Shown here one piece after another: positions 1 to 9,015 of a stretch of 64,000 nucleotides of DNA (the stretch's first letter is position 1; every line of letters starts with the position of its first letter). Below the pieces are notes generated by a model, which was not told the DNA's origin, ran no database searches, and saw only the letters and a program-made list of their open reading frames with translations. The translations under genes were made by a program, and so were the position numbers. Origin of the DNA: Komagataeibacter nataicola (lineage in GTDB: Bacteria > Pseudomonadota > Alphaproteobacteria > Acetobacterales > Acetobacteraceae); contig NZ_NIRT01000003.1 of assembly GCF_003207795.1 (NCBI RefSeq), positions 1 through 64,000 on the forward strand, given 5' to 3'.

Positions 1-897
1 GATGACATGCAGCAGCACGGGGCCGACATCCTCGGCATCGCGCAGGTTGCGCAGGATGTGGACGAGCTGGTTCATGTCATGCCCGTCAACGGGGCCGACA
101 TAATAGAAGCCGAGCTCCTCGAACAGCGTGCCGCCGGTCATGATGCCGCGCGCGTATTCATCGGCCTTCTTGGCCGTGCGCTCGAGGCGGCCGGGCAGGC
201 GCTTGGCCATCTTGGCGGCGAGTTCGCGCAGGGAGAGGAACTTGCGCGACGACATCAGCCGCGACAGATAGCTCGACATCGCGCCCACGGGGGGCGCGAT
301 CGACATCTCGTTATCATTGAGCACCACGATCAGGCGCTCCGCGCCCGGGCCGCAATGCGATGCGTTGTTCATGGCCTCATACGCCATGCCCGCCGAGATC
401 GAGCCATCGCCGATCACGGCAATCACGTTGCGTTCACGGTAGGAGGGGTCTTCCTCCGCGCGCAGGTGGTGGGCGACGGCCATGCCGAGGCCCGCGGAAA
501 TGGAGGTGGAGGAGTGCGCCGCGCCAAACGGGTCGTATTCGCTCTCGCTGCGGCGGGTAAAGCCCGAAAGCCCGCCCGGCTGGCGCAGGGTGCGGATGCG
601 GTCGCGCCGCCCGGTCAGGATCTTGTGCGGGTAGGTCTGGTGGCCCACATCCCAGATCACGCGGTCGGCCGGGGTGTCAAACACGGCATGGAGTGCGACC
701 GTCAGTTCAACCACGCCAAGTGATGCGCCAAGATGGCCGCCGGTGGTGGACACGGTATCGATCGTTTCCGACCGCAGTTCCTCCGCAAGCTGCTTGAGCT
801 GCTCGACCGAGAGGTTGCGCATGTCGTGCGGCCACTGCACCCGGTCAAGCTGGGCGTAGCGCCCAAGGGTCGGAATCGCGGGTTTGGTCTGATCCAT
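1..897 (-). CDS. dxs: 1-deoxy-D-xylulose-5-phosphate synthase (N-terminal part, runs off the window)
   Basis: Condenses pyruvate and glyceraldehyde-3-phosphate to DXP with thiamine diphosphate, the first step of the cytosolic MEP isoprenoid pathway. Read on the minus strand the protein begins [14 protein letters not shown] and contains the family blocks [56 protein letters not shown] and the ThDP/Mg motif [16 protein letters not shown]. Only 299 residues lie in the window; the rest is beyond base 1. An in-frame ATG five codons upstream (base 912) is an alternative start; neither has a convincing Shine-Dalgarno. It diverges from hpnH, so an isoprenoid supply gene and a hopanoid tailoring gene share one intergenic region. 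Identification is firm; the exact start is not. Confidence 0.95.
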   Translation of the reverse strand, partial: MDQTKPAIPTLGRYAQLDRVQWPHDMRNLSVEQLKQLAEELRSETIDTVSTTGGHLGASLGVVELTVALHAVFDTPADRVIWDVGHQTYPHKILTGRRDRIRTLRQPGGLSGFTRRSESEYDPFGAAHSSTSISAGLGMAVAHHLRAEEDPSYRERNVIAVIGDGSISAGMAYEAMNNASHCGPGAERLIVVLNDNEMSIAPPVGAMSSYLSRLMSSRKFLSLRELAAKMAKRLPGRLERTAKKADEYARGIMTGGTLFEELGFYYVGPVDGHDMNQLVHILRNLRDAEDVGPVLLHVI

Positions 898-912
898 GAT
901 GTTCGCGTCCAT

Positions 913-1341
913 TGTTCTGTGTCGGCCCTTGCCCATATGGGAGGAACCGACCCGGTTTTCGGTTAGGCCCCGCGCCCCGGCAAGGGGGCGGGCGGGCTGC
1001 CCCGGCGGCGATGAATGGCGGCTCATGGCAAACAGACCATGGCGACCGTAGCGTAATCGCGATGTGTTACTCCGGTTAGGCGTGCAAATACAGTCTCTAA
1101 TTCCCTGACTGTTGTTAATTGGCCACACTGAAGGCAATAGCAATTGAATACAGGATGCTTTCTGTCCTATACCCTCGCGAAAGGCTTCATGTGTCGTACA
1201 AGTCCGCAACCTCGGCATGCTCTATGTGCACGGCTGAGTGATGTTGGGCTTGTTTTCTTGTAGGTGGATGTGTCCATAGTCCGACCTACCAGACTTGAAA
1301 TATGAGACCGGCGGTTGGGCCGGTGCAGGAGCAGAGGTTTC
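913..1341. other. dxs-hpnH divergent intergenic region
   Basis: No gene is visible in these 429 bases. The region must hold both promoters. The perfect palindrome CCCATATGGG lies at 932-941, just upstream of dxs. AACCGA (945-950) and TCGGTT (959-964) form a second inverted repeat. The hpnH-proximal part holds the nested hairpin at 1260-1289. I could not assign -35/-10 boxes with confidence. Confidence 0.6.
1260..1289 (+). promoter_or_regulatory. nested inverted repeat upstream of hpnH
   Basis: GTAGGT (1260-1265) pairs with ACCTAC (1284-1289). Inside it TGGA (1265-1268) pairs with TCCA (1273-1276) around a TGTG loop. It ends 52 bases before the hpnH ATG, so it could be an operator or part of a leader RNA. 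No T-run follows, so it is not a terminator. Confidence 0.35.
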
Positions 1342-2526
1342 ATGGCCGTTCCTATTATGCAGGCAGTCCGCGTCGGCGCCTATGTTGTCAAGCAGCATGT
1401 CACGCGGCGTAAACGTTATCCGCTCGTGCTTATGCTCGAGCCCTTGTTCCGCTGTAACCTGGCATGCGCCGGGTGCGGCAAGATCGACTACCCCGCGCAG
1501 ATCCTGAACCAGCGCCTGAGCGTGCAGGAATGCCTTGATGCGGATACCGAGGCCGGTGCGCCCGTTATCGCCGTGGCCGGTGGCGAGCCGCTGCTGCACA
1601 AGGAAATGCCCGAGATCATCCGTAGGCTGATCGCGCGCAAGAAGTACGTATATCTGTGCACGAACGCCCTCCTTCTTGAAAAGAAGATGGACGATTACGA
1701 GCCGAATCCGTTCTTCTCGTGGGATGTGCACCTTGATGGCGACCCGCAGATGCACGATGCCTCCGTCTGCCAGGACGGGGTGTACGAACGCGCCGTGGCT
1801 GCGATCAAGAAGGCGAAGGCGCGCGGCTTCCGCGTGTCGATCAACTGCACCCTGTTCGATGGGGCCGACCCCAAGCGCATCGCCACCTTCTTTGATGAAG
1901 TGATGGCCATGGGCGTGGACGGCATCATGACCGCGCCGGGCTATGCCTATGAGCGTGCGCCTGACCAGGAGCACTTCCTCAACCGGCAGAAGACCAAGCA
2001 GCTGTTCCGCGACATCTTCCGCCTGGGCAAGGGCAAGAAGTGGCGCTTCACGCAGTCGCCGCTGTTCCTGAACTTCCTGGCCGGCAACGAGCAGTATCAC
2101 TGCACGCCCTGGGGCAAGCCGCTGCGCAACCCGTTTGGCTGGCAGCGCCCGTGCTACCTGCTTGGTGAAGGTTATGCCAAGAGCTTCAACGAGCTCATGA
2201 CCGATACCGACTGGGATGCCTACGGCACCGGCAACTACGAAAAATGCGCCGACTGCATGGTCCATTCGGGCTACGAGTCGACGGCGGTGATGGATGCGGT
2301 CCGCAGGCCCTGGCACATTGCCAAGGTTGCGCTGTTCGGTCCCGAGACGGAAAAGCCGATGGCGCCGGAAATCTCGCTCGAGCACCAGCGCCCGGCGGAA
2401 TACGTGTTTACCCAGCACGTCGATGCCAAGATGGCCGAGCTTGCCGCTCGCAAGAAGCCCGCGGCCCCGCCGCGCGTGAAGAAAGTTGCGGCGGCCCCGG
2501 CCGAGACGGCAGACGCAGCCGACTGA
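1342..2526 (+). CDS. hpnH: adenosylhopane synthase, radical SAM protein HpnH
   Basis: HpnH attaches a 5'-deoxyadenosyl group from SAM to diploptene, the first step in building the C35 hopanoid side chain. The sequence shows MLEPLFRCNLACAGCGKID with the radical SAM CX3CX2C cluster at C38, C42 and C45, the AVAGGEPLLHKE block and WDVHLDGD. Several C-terminal cysteines include the C-X2-C of EKCADCMVHSGYES. Length is about 394 residues with a low-complexity Ala/Pro/Lys tail. The start at MAVPIMQ is chosen because AGAGG lies just upstream and homologues begin the same way; an upstream in-frame ATG at 1315 is less likely. It diverges from dxs and ends in a strong terminator. Confidence 0.95.
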   Translation: MAVPIMQAVRVGAYVVKQHVTRRKRYPLVLMLEPLFRCNLACAGCGKIDYPAQILNQRLSVQECLDADTEAGAPVIAVAGGEPLLHKEMPEIIRRLIARKKYVYLCTNALLLEKKMDDYEPNPFFSWDVHLDGDPQMHDASVCQDGVYERAVAAIKKAKARGFRVSINCTLFDGADPKRIATFFDEVMAMGVDGIMTAPGYAYERAPDQEHFLNRQKTKQLFRDIFRLGKGKKWRFTQSPLFLNFLAGNEQYHCTPWGKPLRNPFGWQRPCYLLGEGYAKSFNELMTDTDWDAYGTGNYEKCADCMVHSGYESTAVMDAVRRPWHIAKVALFGPETEKPMAPEISLEHQRPAEYVFTQHVDAKMAELAARKKPAAPPRVKKVAAAPAETADAAD

Positions 2527-2563
2527 GCACGTATTCCGGCATCATATCGACCGGATGGTTAAA

Positions 2564-2596
2564 GGAAGGCGGGGCATGTGCTCCGCCTTTTCTTTT
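2564..2596 (+). terminator. rho-independent terminator of hpnH
   Basis: AAGGCGGGG pairs with CTCCGCCTT (one G-T pair) around the loop CATGTG, followed by TTCTTTT. It lies 38 bases after the hpnH stop and before the next gene on the same strand. Confidence 0.85.
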
Positions 2597-2657
2597 GCGC
2601 GCGAGACGGGGGCAAAATATGCCCGTCTGGCTGAATATGCTGTAAGAGCGTGGGATC

Positions 2658-3947
2658 ATGCTTGTCTCCCTGATTGTCATATTGTGCCTCGTTCTGCTCA
2701 ACGGGCTTTTTGCCATGGGCGAACTGGCGCTGATTTCCGCCCGCCGGGCGCGGCTTGCCATTCTTGCGCGTGATGGCACCAAAGGCGCAGACCGTGCGCT
2801 GAAACTGGCAGGCGACCCGCAGAGCTTTCTGCCCACCGTGCAGATCGGCATGACGCTGGTCTCGATTCTCGAGGGCACGTTTGGCGGCAACAGCATCGAG
2901 GCCGGGGTCAGCCGGTGGCTTTCACACATTGCGGCCCTGCGCTCGATTGCCGATGAACTGGCCATGTTCCTCGTGGTCAGCGCCATTACGGCGGTCATGC
3001 TGGTGCTGGGCGAACTGGTGCCCAAGCAGATCGCGCTGCGTCAGCCCGAACTCATTGCCGCCCGCCTGTCGCTGCTGCTGGAATGGATGGCCTGGCTCAC
3101 GCGCCCCATCGTCTGGCTGCTTGGCCGCTCATCGGAGCTGGTGCTCAGGGTGATGGGCATTGGCAATGCGATCCGCCAGTCGGTCTCGGTGGAGGAACTG
3201 CGCGCCTATATTGCCGAGGGCGCCCAGGCGGGTGTGCTGGAGCAGGAGGAGCGCGACATGATCGAGCGCCTGCTGCGCCTGGCCGAGCGCCCGGTCCGCG
3301 CCATCATGACGCCGCGCAACGAACTGTGCTGGGTGGAGCGCCACGTGCCGCGCGCGCAACTGCTGCAGGTGCTGCGCTCGACCACCTATTCACGCATCGT
3401 GGTGTGCGAAGGCGGTGTGGACAACCCGGTGGGCGTGATCCTGGCCAAGGATATGCTCGACCGGTTTCTTGATGGCAAGAGCCCCTCGGTCGAGATCGGG
3501 CTGCGTCATCCCATCTCGGTGCCGGATACGCTGTCCGCCTTTGACATGCTCGAGCGCATGCGGGCTTCCCCGCTGGGCATGGCGCTGGTGCTTGATGAAT
3601 ATGGCTCGTTCGAGGGGATCGTGACCTCATCCGACCTGTTTGGCGCGATTGTGGGCGAGCAGCATGAACCGGGCAATACGCCGCCCCAGCGCCTGGCGCA
3701 TGACAATGTGCTCGTGCTCGATGGCGCCATGCCTGCCGATGAGGTCAAGGACCGGCTCGGCCTGTCCGACCTGCCAGCCGAGGGCAGCTACCACACGCTG
3801 GCAGGGCTGGTGCTGGCCCTGCTGCGCCGCGTGCCCGCAAAGGGGGACAAGGTCGTCTTCTCGGGCTGGCTGTTCGAGGTGCTGGAAATGGAAGGCCGCC
3901 GCGTGGTGCGCGTGCAGGCCAGTCGCCAGCTTCTGGCCGAGAACTGA
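2658..3947 (+). CDS. CorC/HlyC (CNNM-like) membrane protein with CBS domains
   Basis: Membrane protein of the hemolysin C/CorC/CNNM family, often annotated as a putative divalent cation efflux protein. In order: an N-terminal DUF21 membrane domain with hydrophobic segments at roughly residues 1-20, 90-115 and 135-155 (MLVSLIVILCLVLLNGLFAM, GELALISARRARL, VLGELVPKQIAL); a CBS pair at about 200-325 (MTPRNELCWVE, VLDEYGSFEGIVTSSDLFGAI); and the small CorC_HlyC C-terminal domain at about 345-425. Length 429 matches full-length members. It stands alone after the hpnH terminator and converges on the lytic transglycosylase, with repeat R1 between. The transported ion cannot be read from sequence. 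Confidence 0.88.
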   Translation: MLVSLIVILCLVLLNGLFAMGELALISARRARLAILARDGTKGADRALKLAGDPQSFLPTVQIGMTLVSILEGTFGGNSIEAGVSRWLSHIAALRSIADELAMFLVVSAITAVMLVLGELVPKQIALRQPELIAARLSLLLEWMAWLTRPIVWLLGRSSELVLRVMGIGNAIRQSVSVEELRAYIAEGAQAGVLEQEERDMIERLLRLAERPVRAIMTPRNELCWVERHVPRAQLLQVLRSTTYSRIVVCEGGVDNPVGVILAKDMLDRFLDGKSPSVEIGLRHPISVPDTLSAFDMLERMRASPLGMALVLDEYGSFEGIVTSSDLFGAIVGEQHEPGNTPPQRLAHDNVLVLDGAMPADEVKDRLGLSDLPAEGSYHTLAGLVLALLRRVPAKGDKVVFSGWLFEVLEMEGRRVVRVQASRQLLAEN

Positions 3948-3970
3948 GATCCTGCGCCTGAAAATCCAGG

Positions 3971-4049
3971 AAAGTTTCTGGTGAAGCTTTTTTCAAAGAG
4001 CTTCAGAAGATGTCGCTTTTTGGAAAAAGGCGACATTATTACTCTTTTA
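3971..4049. repeat. intergenic palindromic element, copy R1 (full, B-A order)
   Basis: Left arm AAAGTTTCTGGT; hairpin B at 3983-4004 (GAAGCTTTTT.. / ..GAGCTTC); linker AGAAGAT; hairpin A at 4012-4034 (GTCGCTTTTT.. / ..AAAAAGGCGAC); then a degraded right arm ending CTTTTATC. Read on the minus strand it has the same A-linker-B order as R2. It fills the gap between two convergent genes (CorC-like and lytic transglycosylase) and could end transcription from both sides. Confidence 0.85.
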
Positions 4050-4055
4050 TCGAGT

Positions 4056-6044
4056 TTAGTGGATGGTGTGGCCTGCGTGGCCCGCCATGGCCATTTCTGC
4101 GCCAAAGCCGGGCCATTCATTGCGCGCCATCGCCTCGAGCGAGGGTGCCGCGACACCGAGCCGGTCGGCATAGATCCATAGATAGGTAAAGGCCCGGCGC
4201 ACGTAATCGCGCGTTTCGCCATTGGGCAGGCTCTCGATATAGAGCAGGGGATCTTCATCCTCGTCCATCGTCGCACTGCGGCGCGAGATGGCCGAAGGGC
4301 CGGCATTATAGCTGGCCAGCATGCGGATCATGTCGCCGCCTGCGGGCACATGCGTGCCCCCCGCCTGGGTGGAAAGCTGGGCAAGGTAGAGCACGTAACG
4401 CTGCCCGATATCGAGATTGGTGGCGGGGTCGTGCAGGTCGGCGGGGCGGCGGGTGAAGCGATCCTTGTCATGCACCACAAAACCGGCGGTGACCGGCATG
4501 ACCTGCATCAGCCCATGCGCCCCGGAGCCGGAAACGGCATTGCTGTCGAAATTGGATTCCAGCCGGGTCAGCGCATAGACAAGCGCAGGGTCCATGCGGA
4601 AGCCATGCTCGGGCTGGAGCGGCGGCAGCGGGAAGCGGGCGGCGTGGGTGTTGTGCTCGCTCTCGTTGGTGTCGATCAGCAGGAGCATCTGCGATGACAG
4701 CTCCTTAAGCCCCATGGCGTCGGCCACCATCTGGGTGGAATGGCACAGGGCGGCATCGTTCTGGATATCGGGCCACAGCCGCCGCAGCGCGGTTTCGGCC
4801 CGCTCGCGCTCGCCCACCTGCATCAGGGCAAACGCCCTGCGCCCGGCCGGGGTCGCGGCAACGGCCTCGATATCGATTTCACCCAGCACCGGGCTGCCGG
4901 CATGGATTGTCTGCTGGGCTGCCGCGAGCGTCATGTCGGCATCGGTGCTGATGGTATCGGGCGTGTTGTGGACCGACCGGCTGGCCGGTGCGGCCCGCAG
5001 GCCCAGAATCTGTGAGGCCAGAAGGCCATAAAAGGTATGCGGAGCCGCCGCCGCCCGGTGCAGCCATGGGTGATAGGCCGCGACATCGCCGGTGGCCTGG
5101 TGCGCGCGGGCCGCCCAGTAGGCCGCACCGGCGCGGATGCTGCCCGGTGTCAGGCTGGCGCGTGATGCTGCCTCGAACAGGGGCTCGGCCATGTCGGCGC
5201 GGCCTTCCCGCCAGGCGGCAAGGCCGGCGACATAGCCCGCAAGCCCAAGCCTCTGGCCGGATTTGGCAAACGCATCGCGTGCAATCGACATGGCCAGCCG
5301 GTTTTCGCCGCTGCTGAACAGCGTCATGGCAATTTCGGCATGCAGGTGGGCGGCGTACAGGTCATTCATGCCCGGTGTGATGGCAATCAGGTGCAGGGCG
5401 CTGCGCGCGCCCTTTACGCCCTGGGCCGCGCGCTCGCGCACGGTGCGGTCGAGCATGCTGTTGCGCGTGAATACCCGCAGCGAGGGGTCATCCTCCTCCG
5501 GCAGGTGGATGTGCTGCGGCGGGCGGCTGCTGTCCAGCGTGTCATGGGCGGGTGCCGGGGGCAGCGGCCCCCCACGGACCGGCGCGGGCATGGCGGCGAG
5601 CATGGAATAGATGGCCGGTGAATCAGCCAGGCCCGAAAACGTGCGCAGCCACAGGCGGAGCTGCCCCGCATTGGGGTGATAGGCCGGGTTGAGGTAGCGG
5701 GCGGCCAGGATGTCTCCAAGCAGGGTGTCATCATGGATGGCCGCCGTCTCGCGGATGGCGGCATCGAACTTGCCATCGGCCTGCAGGCGGAACACCCGGC
5801 GGATATGGCTGACATCCTCGGGCGAGAGCGGGCGGGGCATCCCGGCGTTACCGTGCGCGTGCAGGCGCGGAAGGGCGAGCGCCGTTTCCTCGTTATGGTC
5901 ACCAAGGCTGGCTGGATCATCGTCCAGTCGGCCAGGTGCCACTGTTTGGGCACGCAGCGGCGCGAACGCCGCTCCTGCCAGAAATGCGGCGCCAGCCAGA
6001 AAGGCTGCCACCGCGTGATGGGGGGTATTGATTGTCCCTCGCAT
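4056..6044 (-). CDS. soluble lytic murein transglycosylase (SLT family)
   Basis: Periplasmic muramidase-like enzyme that cleaves the MurNAc-GlcNAc bond and leaves 1,6-anhydro-MurNAc ends. An N-terminal signal (FLAGAAFLAGAAFAPLRAQ) is followed by a long helical-repeat region (about residues 75-460, Slt70-like superhelix) and a C-terminal SLT domain (about 480-640). Catalytic Glu496 is visible in YALTRLESNFDSNAVS, followed by GAHGLMQVMP and the ASYNAGP motif. Total 662 residues, usual for the Slt70 class. The start is the ATG giving the signal peptide. It lies downstream of the UDG-like gene on the same strand, with a 182-base gap holding an inverted repeat. Confidence 0.92.
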   Translation of the reverse strand: MRGTINTPHHAVAAFLAGAAFLAGAAFAPLRAQTVAPGRLDDDPASLGDHNEETALALPRLHAHGNAGMPRPLSPEDVSHIRRVFRLQADGKFDAAIRETAAIHDDTLLGDILAARYLNPAYHPNAGQLRLWLRTFSGLADSPAIYSMLAAMPAPVRGGPLPPAPAHDTLDSSRPPQHIHLPEEDDPSLRVFTRNSMLDRTVRERAAQGVKGARSALHLIAITPGMNDLYAAHLHAEIAMTLFSSGENRLAMSIARDAFAKSGQRLGLAGYVAGLAAWREGRADMAEPLFEAASRASLTPGSIRAGAAYWAARAHQATGDVAAYHPWLHRAAAAPHTFYGLLASQILGLRAAPASRSVHNTPDTISTDADMTLAAAQQTIHAGSPVLGEIDIEAVAATPAGRRAFALMQVGERERAETALRRLWPDIQNDAALCHSTQMVADAMGLKELSSQMLLLIDTNESEHNTHAARFPLPPLQPEHGFRMDPALVYALTRLESNFDSNAVSGSGAHGLMQVMPVTAGFVVHDKDRFTRRPADLHDPATNLDIGQRYVLYLAQLSTQAGGTHVPAGGDMIRMLASYNAGPSAISRRSATMDEDEDPLLYIESLPNGETRDYVRRAFTYLWIYADRLGVAAPSLEAMARNEWPGFGAEMAMAGHAGHTIH

Positions 6045-6158
6045 GGCGAAGCGGATGTAAGCCGTGCGTGCAAGGAAAGCAATAGCTAACGCATTTCGTG
6101 GCGGTAAATAAGTTTTCAGAACAGAATGAGGGAACTTATGTAAACACCACGAAACATG

Positions 6159-6191
6159 TGCACAAACAGGAATGAATAGCTGGTTTGTGCA
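6159..6191. promoter_or_regulatory. inverted TGCACAAA / TTTGTGCA half-sites upstream of the lytic transglycosylase
   Basis: TGCACAAA (6159-6166) and TTTGTGCA (6184-6191) form an inverted repeat with centres 25 bp apart, about 115-145 bases upstream of the lytic transglycosylase start. The same 8-mer forms a tight palindrome upstream of oprB at 32990-33006. This suggests a binding site for one dimeric regulator. Confidence 0.4.
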
Positions 6192-6225
6192 GGCTAATAT
6201 GCCGGAATGATTATGTTAATACCCT

Positions 6226-7080
6226 TTATGATTTTAAGGGGATGTTTCCGATTGTTTCGCGTATGAGCAGCATGTCTTTCCACGCATCGCGCCGGGCGGT
6301 GGCGCTGGCGCGCAACTGCAATGGATGGCGCATGGAAAGGGCTGGCAGCGTGGTGGCGGGCGCGCCATCGGGGCCGGTGGGCAGCGTGATGTCGCGCCAC
6401 CGCCCGCGCATGCGCGCCGCCGTGGTGTTCTGCCCCGTGATGAGGGAAATGGCGAGATTGCCAAGCAGTACCACCCGCCCCGGCCGCGCGAGCACGATGG
6501 CGCGCTCGATGAAGGGCAGGCAGATCCGTGCCTCCGCCACCGAAGGCGGCCTGCCGCCGGGCGGCCGCCACGGAATGACGGGGGCGGCGAGCAGGTCGGC
6601 GCGGTCGATGCCGATGCTGGCGAACATGGTCGTGACCAGCGCCCCGCTCTCCCCTGCGAAGGGGTGGCCACTGCGGTCCTCATCCGCATCCGGCGCTTCG
6701 CCGATCAGCATCAGCGGGGCCTGCTCCGGGCCTTCCACGCACACGCTATGGGTGGCGGTCGCCCGCAGCCCGCATGGCTCGAAGCCGCTTATGGCCGCGC
6801 GCAGGGCGGCCAGCGTATCAGCCGCTGCCGCTGCCGTGCGGGCAGCCGCCACGGCCTCGTCAATCAGCGTGGCGCGCGAGGGGGGGGCAGGCGGGCGTGG
6901 CCTGCGGGCGGGTTTTGGGTGTCCATTCCCCGCGTCTGGCTGTATGGGGGTGGGCTGAACGGAAGGGGCAGGGTTGCGTGCCGGAGTGGGAAGCGCGAGC
7001 CTGTCATGCGGGTCGGGGTCCAGCGCGTCATCCGCGCCCCACTCTACATAAAGGCGTAACAGGGACAGGGAATCAGTCAT
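6226..7080 (-). CDS. uracil-DNA glycosylase family protein (family 4-like)
   Basis: Predicted base-excision repair enzyme removing uracil from DNA. The C-terminal 200 residues carry the family-4/SPO1-pol pattern: LMLIGEAPDADEDRSGHPFAGESGALV, VIPWRPPGGRPPSVAEARICLPFI, RVVLLGNLA and RHPLQLRASATARRDAWKDML. The first 85 residues are a Pro/Ala-rich extension. Two oddities: the usual GEAPG motif reads GEAPD here, and only part of the Fe-S cysteine set is evident (C of FEPCGLRATATHSVC, C of ARICLPF). The start at MTDSLSLLRLYVEW is preferred; an upstream extension to 7128 would overlap the divergent gene's leader. It diverges from the TPR gene and precedes the lytic transglycosylase. Confidence 0.82.
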   Translation of the reverse strand: MTDSLSLLRLYVEWGADDALDPDPHDRLALPTPARNPAPSVQPTPIQPDAGNGHPKPARRPRPPAPPSRATLIDEAVAAARTAAAAADTLAALRAAISGFEPCGLRATATHSVCVEGPEQAPLMLIGEAPDADEDRSGHPFAGESGALVTTMFASIGIDRADLLAAPVIPWRPPGGRPPSVAEARICLPFIERAIVLARPGRVVLLGNLAISLITGQNTTAARMRGRWRDITLPTGPDGAPATTLPALSMRHPLQLRASATARRDAWKDMLLIRETIGNIPLKS

Positions 7081-7185
7081 CGGATGGATATATCCCGCAC
7101 CGGCACGGGCCATGCAGCCGCGCGCCATCCTGCCTCCCCGCTCAGGGTTTGGCAGCGGACGCCGCGCGCGGTAGATTCTGGCGTC

Positions 7186-9015
7186 ATGCTCTTACCTCGT
7201 CTGTCACGCATGGTCGTGGCCTCCCTTGTTGTACCGCTCCTTGCCGGGATTCCCAACCGTGAAATGCGGGCCGCCCCGCCGGTGGACCCCATCATGGAGG
7301 CCGGAAAGCAGGATCTGGCCACCAATCTGCTCGTTGGCAACGTAGCTGCGGCCGAGGGCGATAATGCCGAGGCCGCGCGGGCCTATGGCGTGGCGGCAGG
7401 GCTCGCGCCCACCTTCCGGCTGTTTGGCGAGCGGGCGTTTTTCTACAGCATTCTGGCGGGCAGCCCGGAGGCGGGTGCGCTCGCCCGCGCGCAGCCCTCC
7501 GGCGTGATGCCCGAACTGGTCATGGGCAACACCGCAGCCCTTGCGGGGCGGTGGGATGAGGCGGTGACACATTATCAGAACGCGCCAGCCGACCAGATCA
7601 TGGGCCTGCTGCGCCCGCTGCTGCGCGCCTGGGCGCTCCAGGGCGCGGGCAAGACGGATGAGGCCCTCGCAGCCCTCGCGCCCGCCGAAGTGGATGCCCG
7701 GCTGGGTGGGTACTATATCCTGCACTCGGCCCTGATCGCCCAGCTTGGCGGCATGCAGATGCGGGCTGATACGCTGTTCCGCCAGGCGGCGGAAAAGGGC
7801 AGCGGCGATCTGTTCACCACGGTGGTCATGGCGCGCTGGCTGGTCACCCAGGGGCAGGAGGCGGCGGCGCGCGACCTGATTAACCAGCGCATCACGGCCA
7901 TGCCGGTGCTGGAAACGGCGCGCGGCAACATCATGGCCATGCTCCAGCACCCGGTGGTGAGCCATGCCACGCAGGGTCTGGCACAGGCCTACGGACTGGT
8001 GGCGCTGCTGATCGACCAGCAGCTTTATGCCCATGAAGGCGCGGATGAAGACCATGCGGGTGATGCCGCGCTGGAAATCGGCACCCTGCGCGGCACCGAG
8101 CAGATGATGCTGCGCATGGCGCTCACCCTTGACCCTGCGGATTCGGAGGCGCGGCTGCTGCTCTCCTCCATGCTGCACGCCCGCAAGCAGGACCGGCAGG
8201 CGCGCGCCGCCTTTGATGGCGCCCCGGGCAGTGATCCCCTTCTGCCCGTCTATCACGCCGAACAGGCCGATCTTGACGTGGTGCTGGGCCACAAGGAACA
8301 GGCGGCACAGGAGTTGCGCGACCTGCTGCGCCAGTCCCCCGATGACCGCATGCTGTGGAGCAGCCTCGGCGATGCCCTGCTCGACCAGCAGAAATGGCCC
8401 GAAGCCCTTGATGCCTACCAGCATGCCATCGCCCTCACCCCCCACCGGCTGGAAGGTGATGACTGGCGGCTGCTGTTTGGTCAGGCCATAGCGCAGGAGC
8501 GCCAGAATCACTGGCCGCAGGCGCGGGTTCTGCTGCAGCATGCCCTCCAGCTTGCGCCCAATGAGGCGGAACTGCTGAATTACCTCGGCTATTCCATGGT
8601 TGAGCACGGCGAGAACCCGGCCCTGGCCGAAGCCTACCTGCGCCGCGCACTCGCGCTTGCCCCCTCCGATAACCAGATCCGCGATAGCGTGGGCTGGGTG
8701 CTCATGCGTCTGGGCCATGTGGCGGAGGGCCTGCCGCTGCTTGAGCAGTCGGTTGAGCAGATGCCGCAGGACCCGGCCATCAACTACCACCTTGGCGTGG
8801 CGTACTGGATGGCGGGCCGGAGGCTGGAGGCGGTGAATGAATGGCAGAACGCCATCCAGTTCCAGCCTGACCCGATGGATCGCCGCAAGATCACGGCGGC
8901 GCTGGACTATGCCCATGCGTGGCAGGCCCACAGGCCCATGGCCCTGCCTGCCGACCTCAAGCCGGTGGCAACGCCGCCTTCTTCCCCTTCCCAGCCAAAT
9001 GGAACCCGTCACTGA
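7186..9015 (+). CDS. secreted tetratricopeptide-repeat protein
   Basis: 610-residue protein with an N-terminal signal (MLLPRLSRMVVASLVVPLLAGIPNREMRAA) followed by tandem TPR-like helix pairs. Clear repeats lie in the second half, such as DRMLWSSLGDALLDQQKWPEALDAY, NEAELLNYLGYSMVEHGENPALAEAYLRRALALAPSD and DPAINYHLGVAYWMAGRRLEAVNEW. It probably acts as a periplasmic scaffold; no enzymatic motif is seen. The start is set by the signal peptide (an in-frame ATG at 7084 would put about 34 atypical residues in front). Its stop TGA overlaps the ispE ATG by one base (TGATG), so the two are translationally coupled. The partner is unknown. Confidence 0.82.
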   Translation: MLLPRLSRMVVASLVVPLLAGIPNREMRAAPPVDPIMEAGKQDLATNLLVGNVAAAEGDNAEAARAYGVAAGLAPTFRLFGERAFFYSILAGSPEAGALARAQPSGVMPELVMGNTAALAGRWDEAVTHYQNAPADQIMGLLRPLLRAWALQGAGKTDEALAALAPAEVDARLGGYYILHSALIAQLGGMQMRADTLFRQAAEKGSGDLFTTVVMARWLVTQGQEAAARDLINQRITAMPVLETARGNIMAMLQHPVVSHATQGLAQAYGLVALLIDQQLYAHEGADEDHAGDAALEIGTLRGTEQMMLRMALTLDPADSEARLLLSSMLHARKQDRQARAAFDGAPGSDPLLPVYHAEQADLDVVLGHKEQAAQELRDLLRQSPDDRMLWSSLGDALLDQQKWPEALDAYQHAIALTPHRLEGDDWRLLFGQAIAQERQNHWPQARVLLQHALQLAPNEAELLNYLGYSMVEHGENPALAEAYLRRALALAPSDNQIRDSVGWVLMRLGHVAEGLPLLEQSVEQMPQDPAINYHLGVAYWMAGRRLEAVNEWQNAIQFQPDPMDRRKITAALDYAHAWQAHRPMALPADLKPVATPPSSPSQPNGTRH

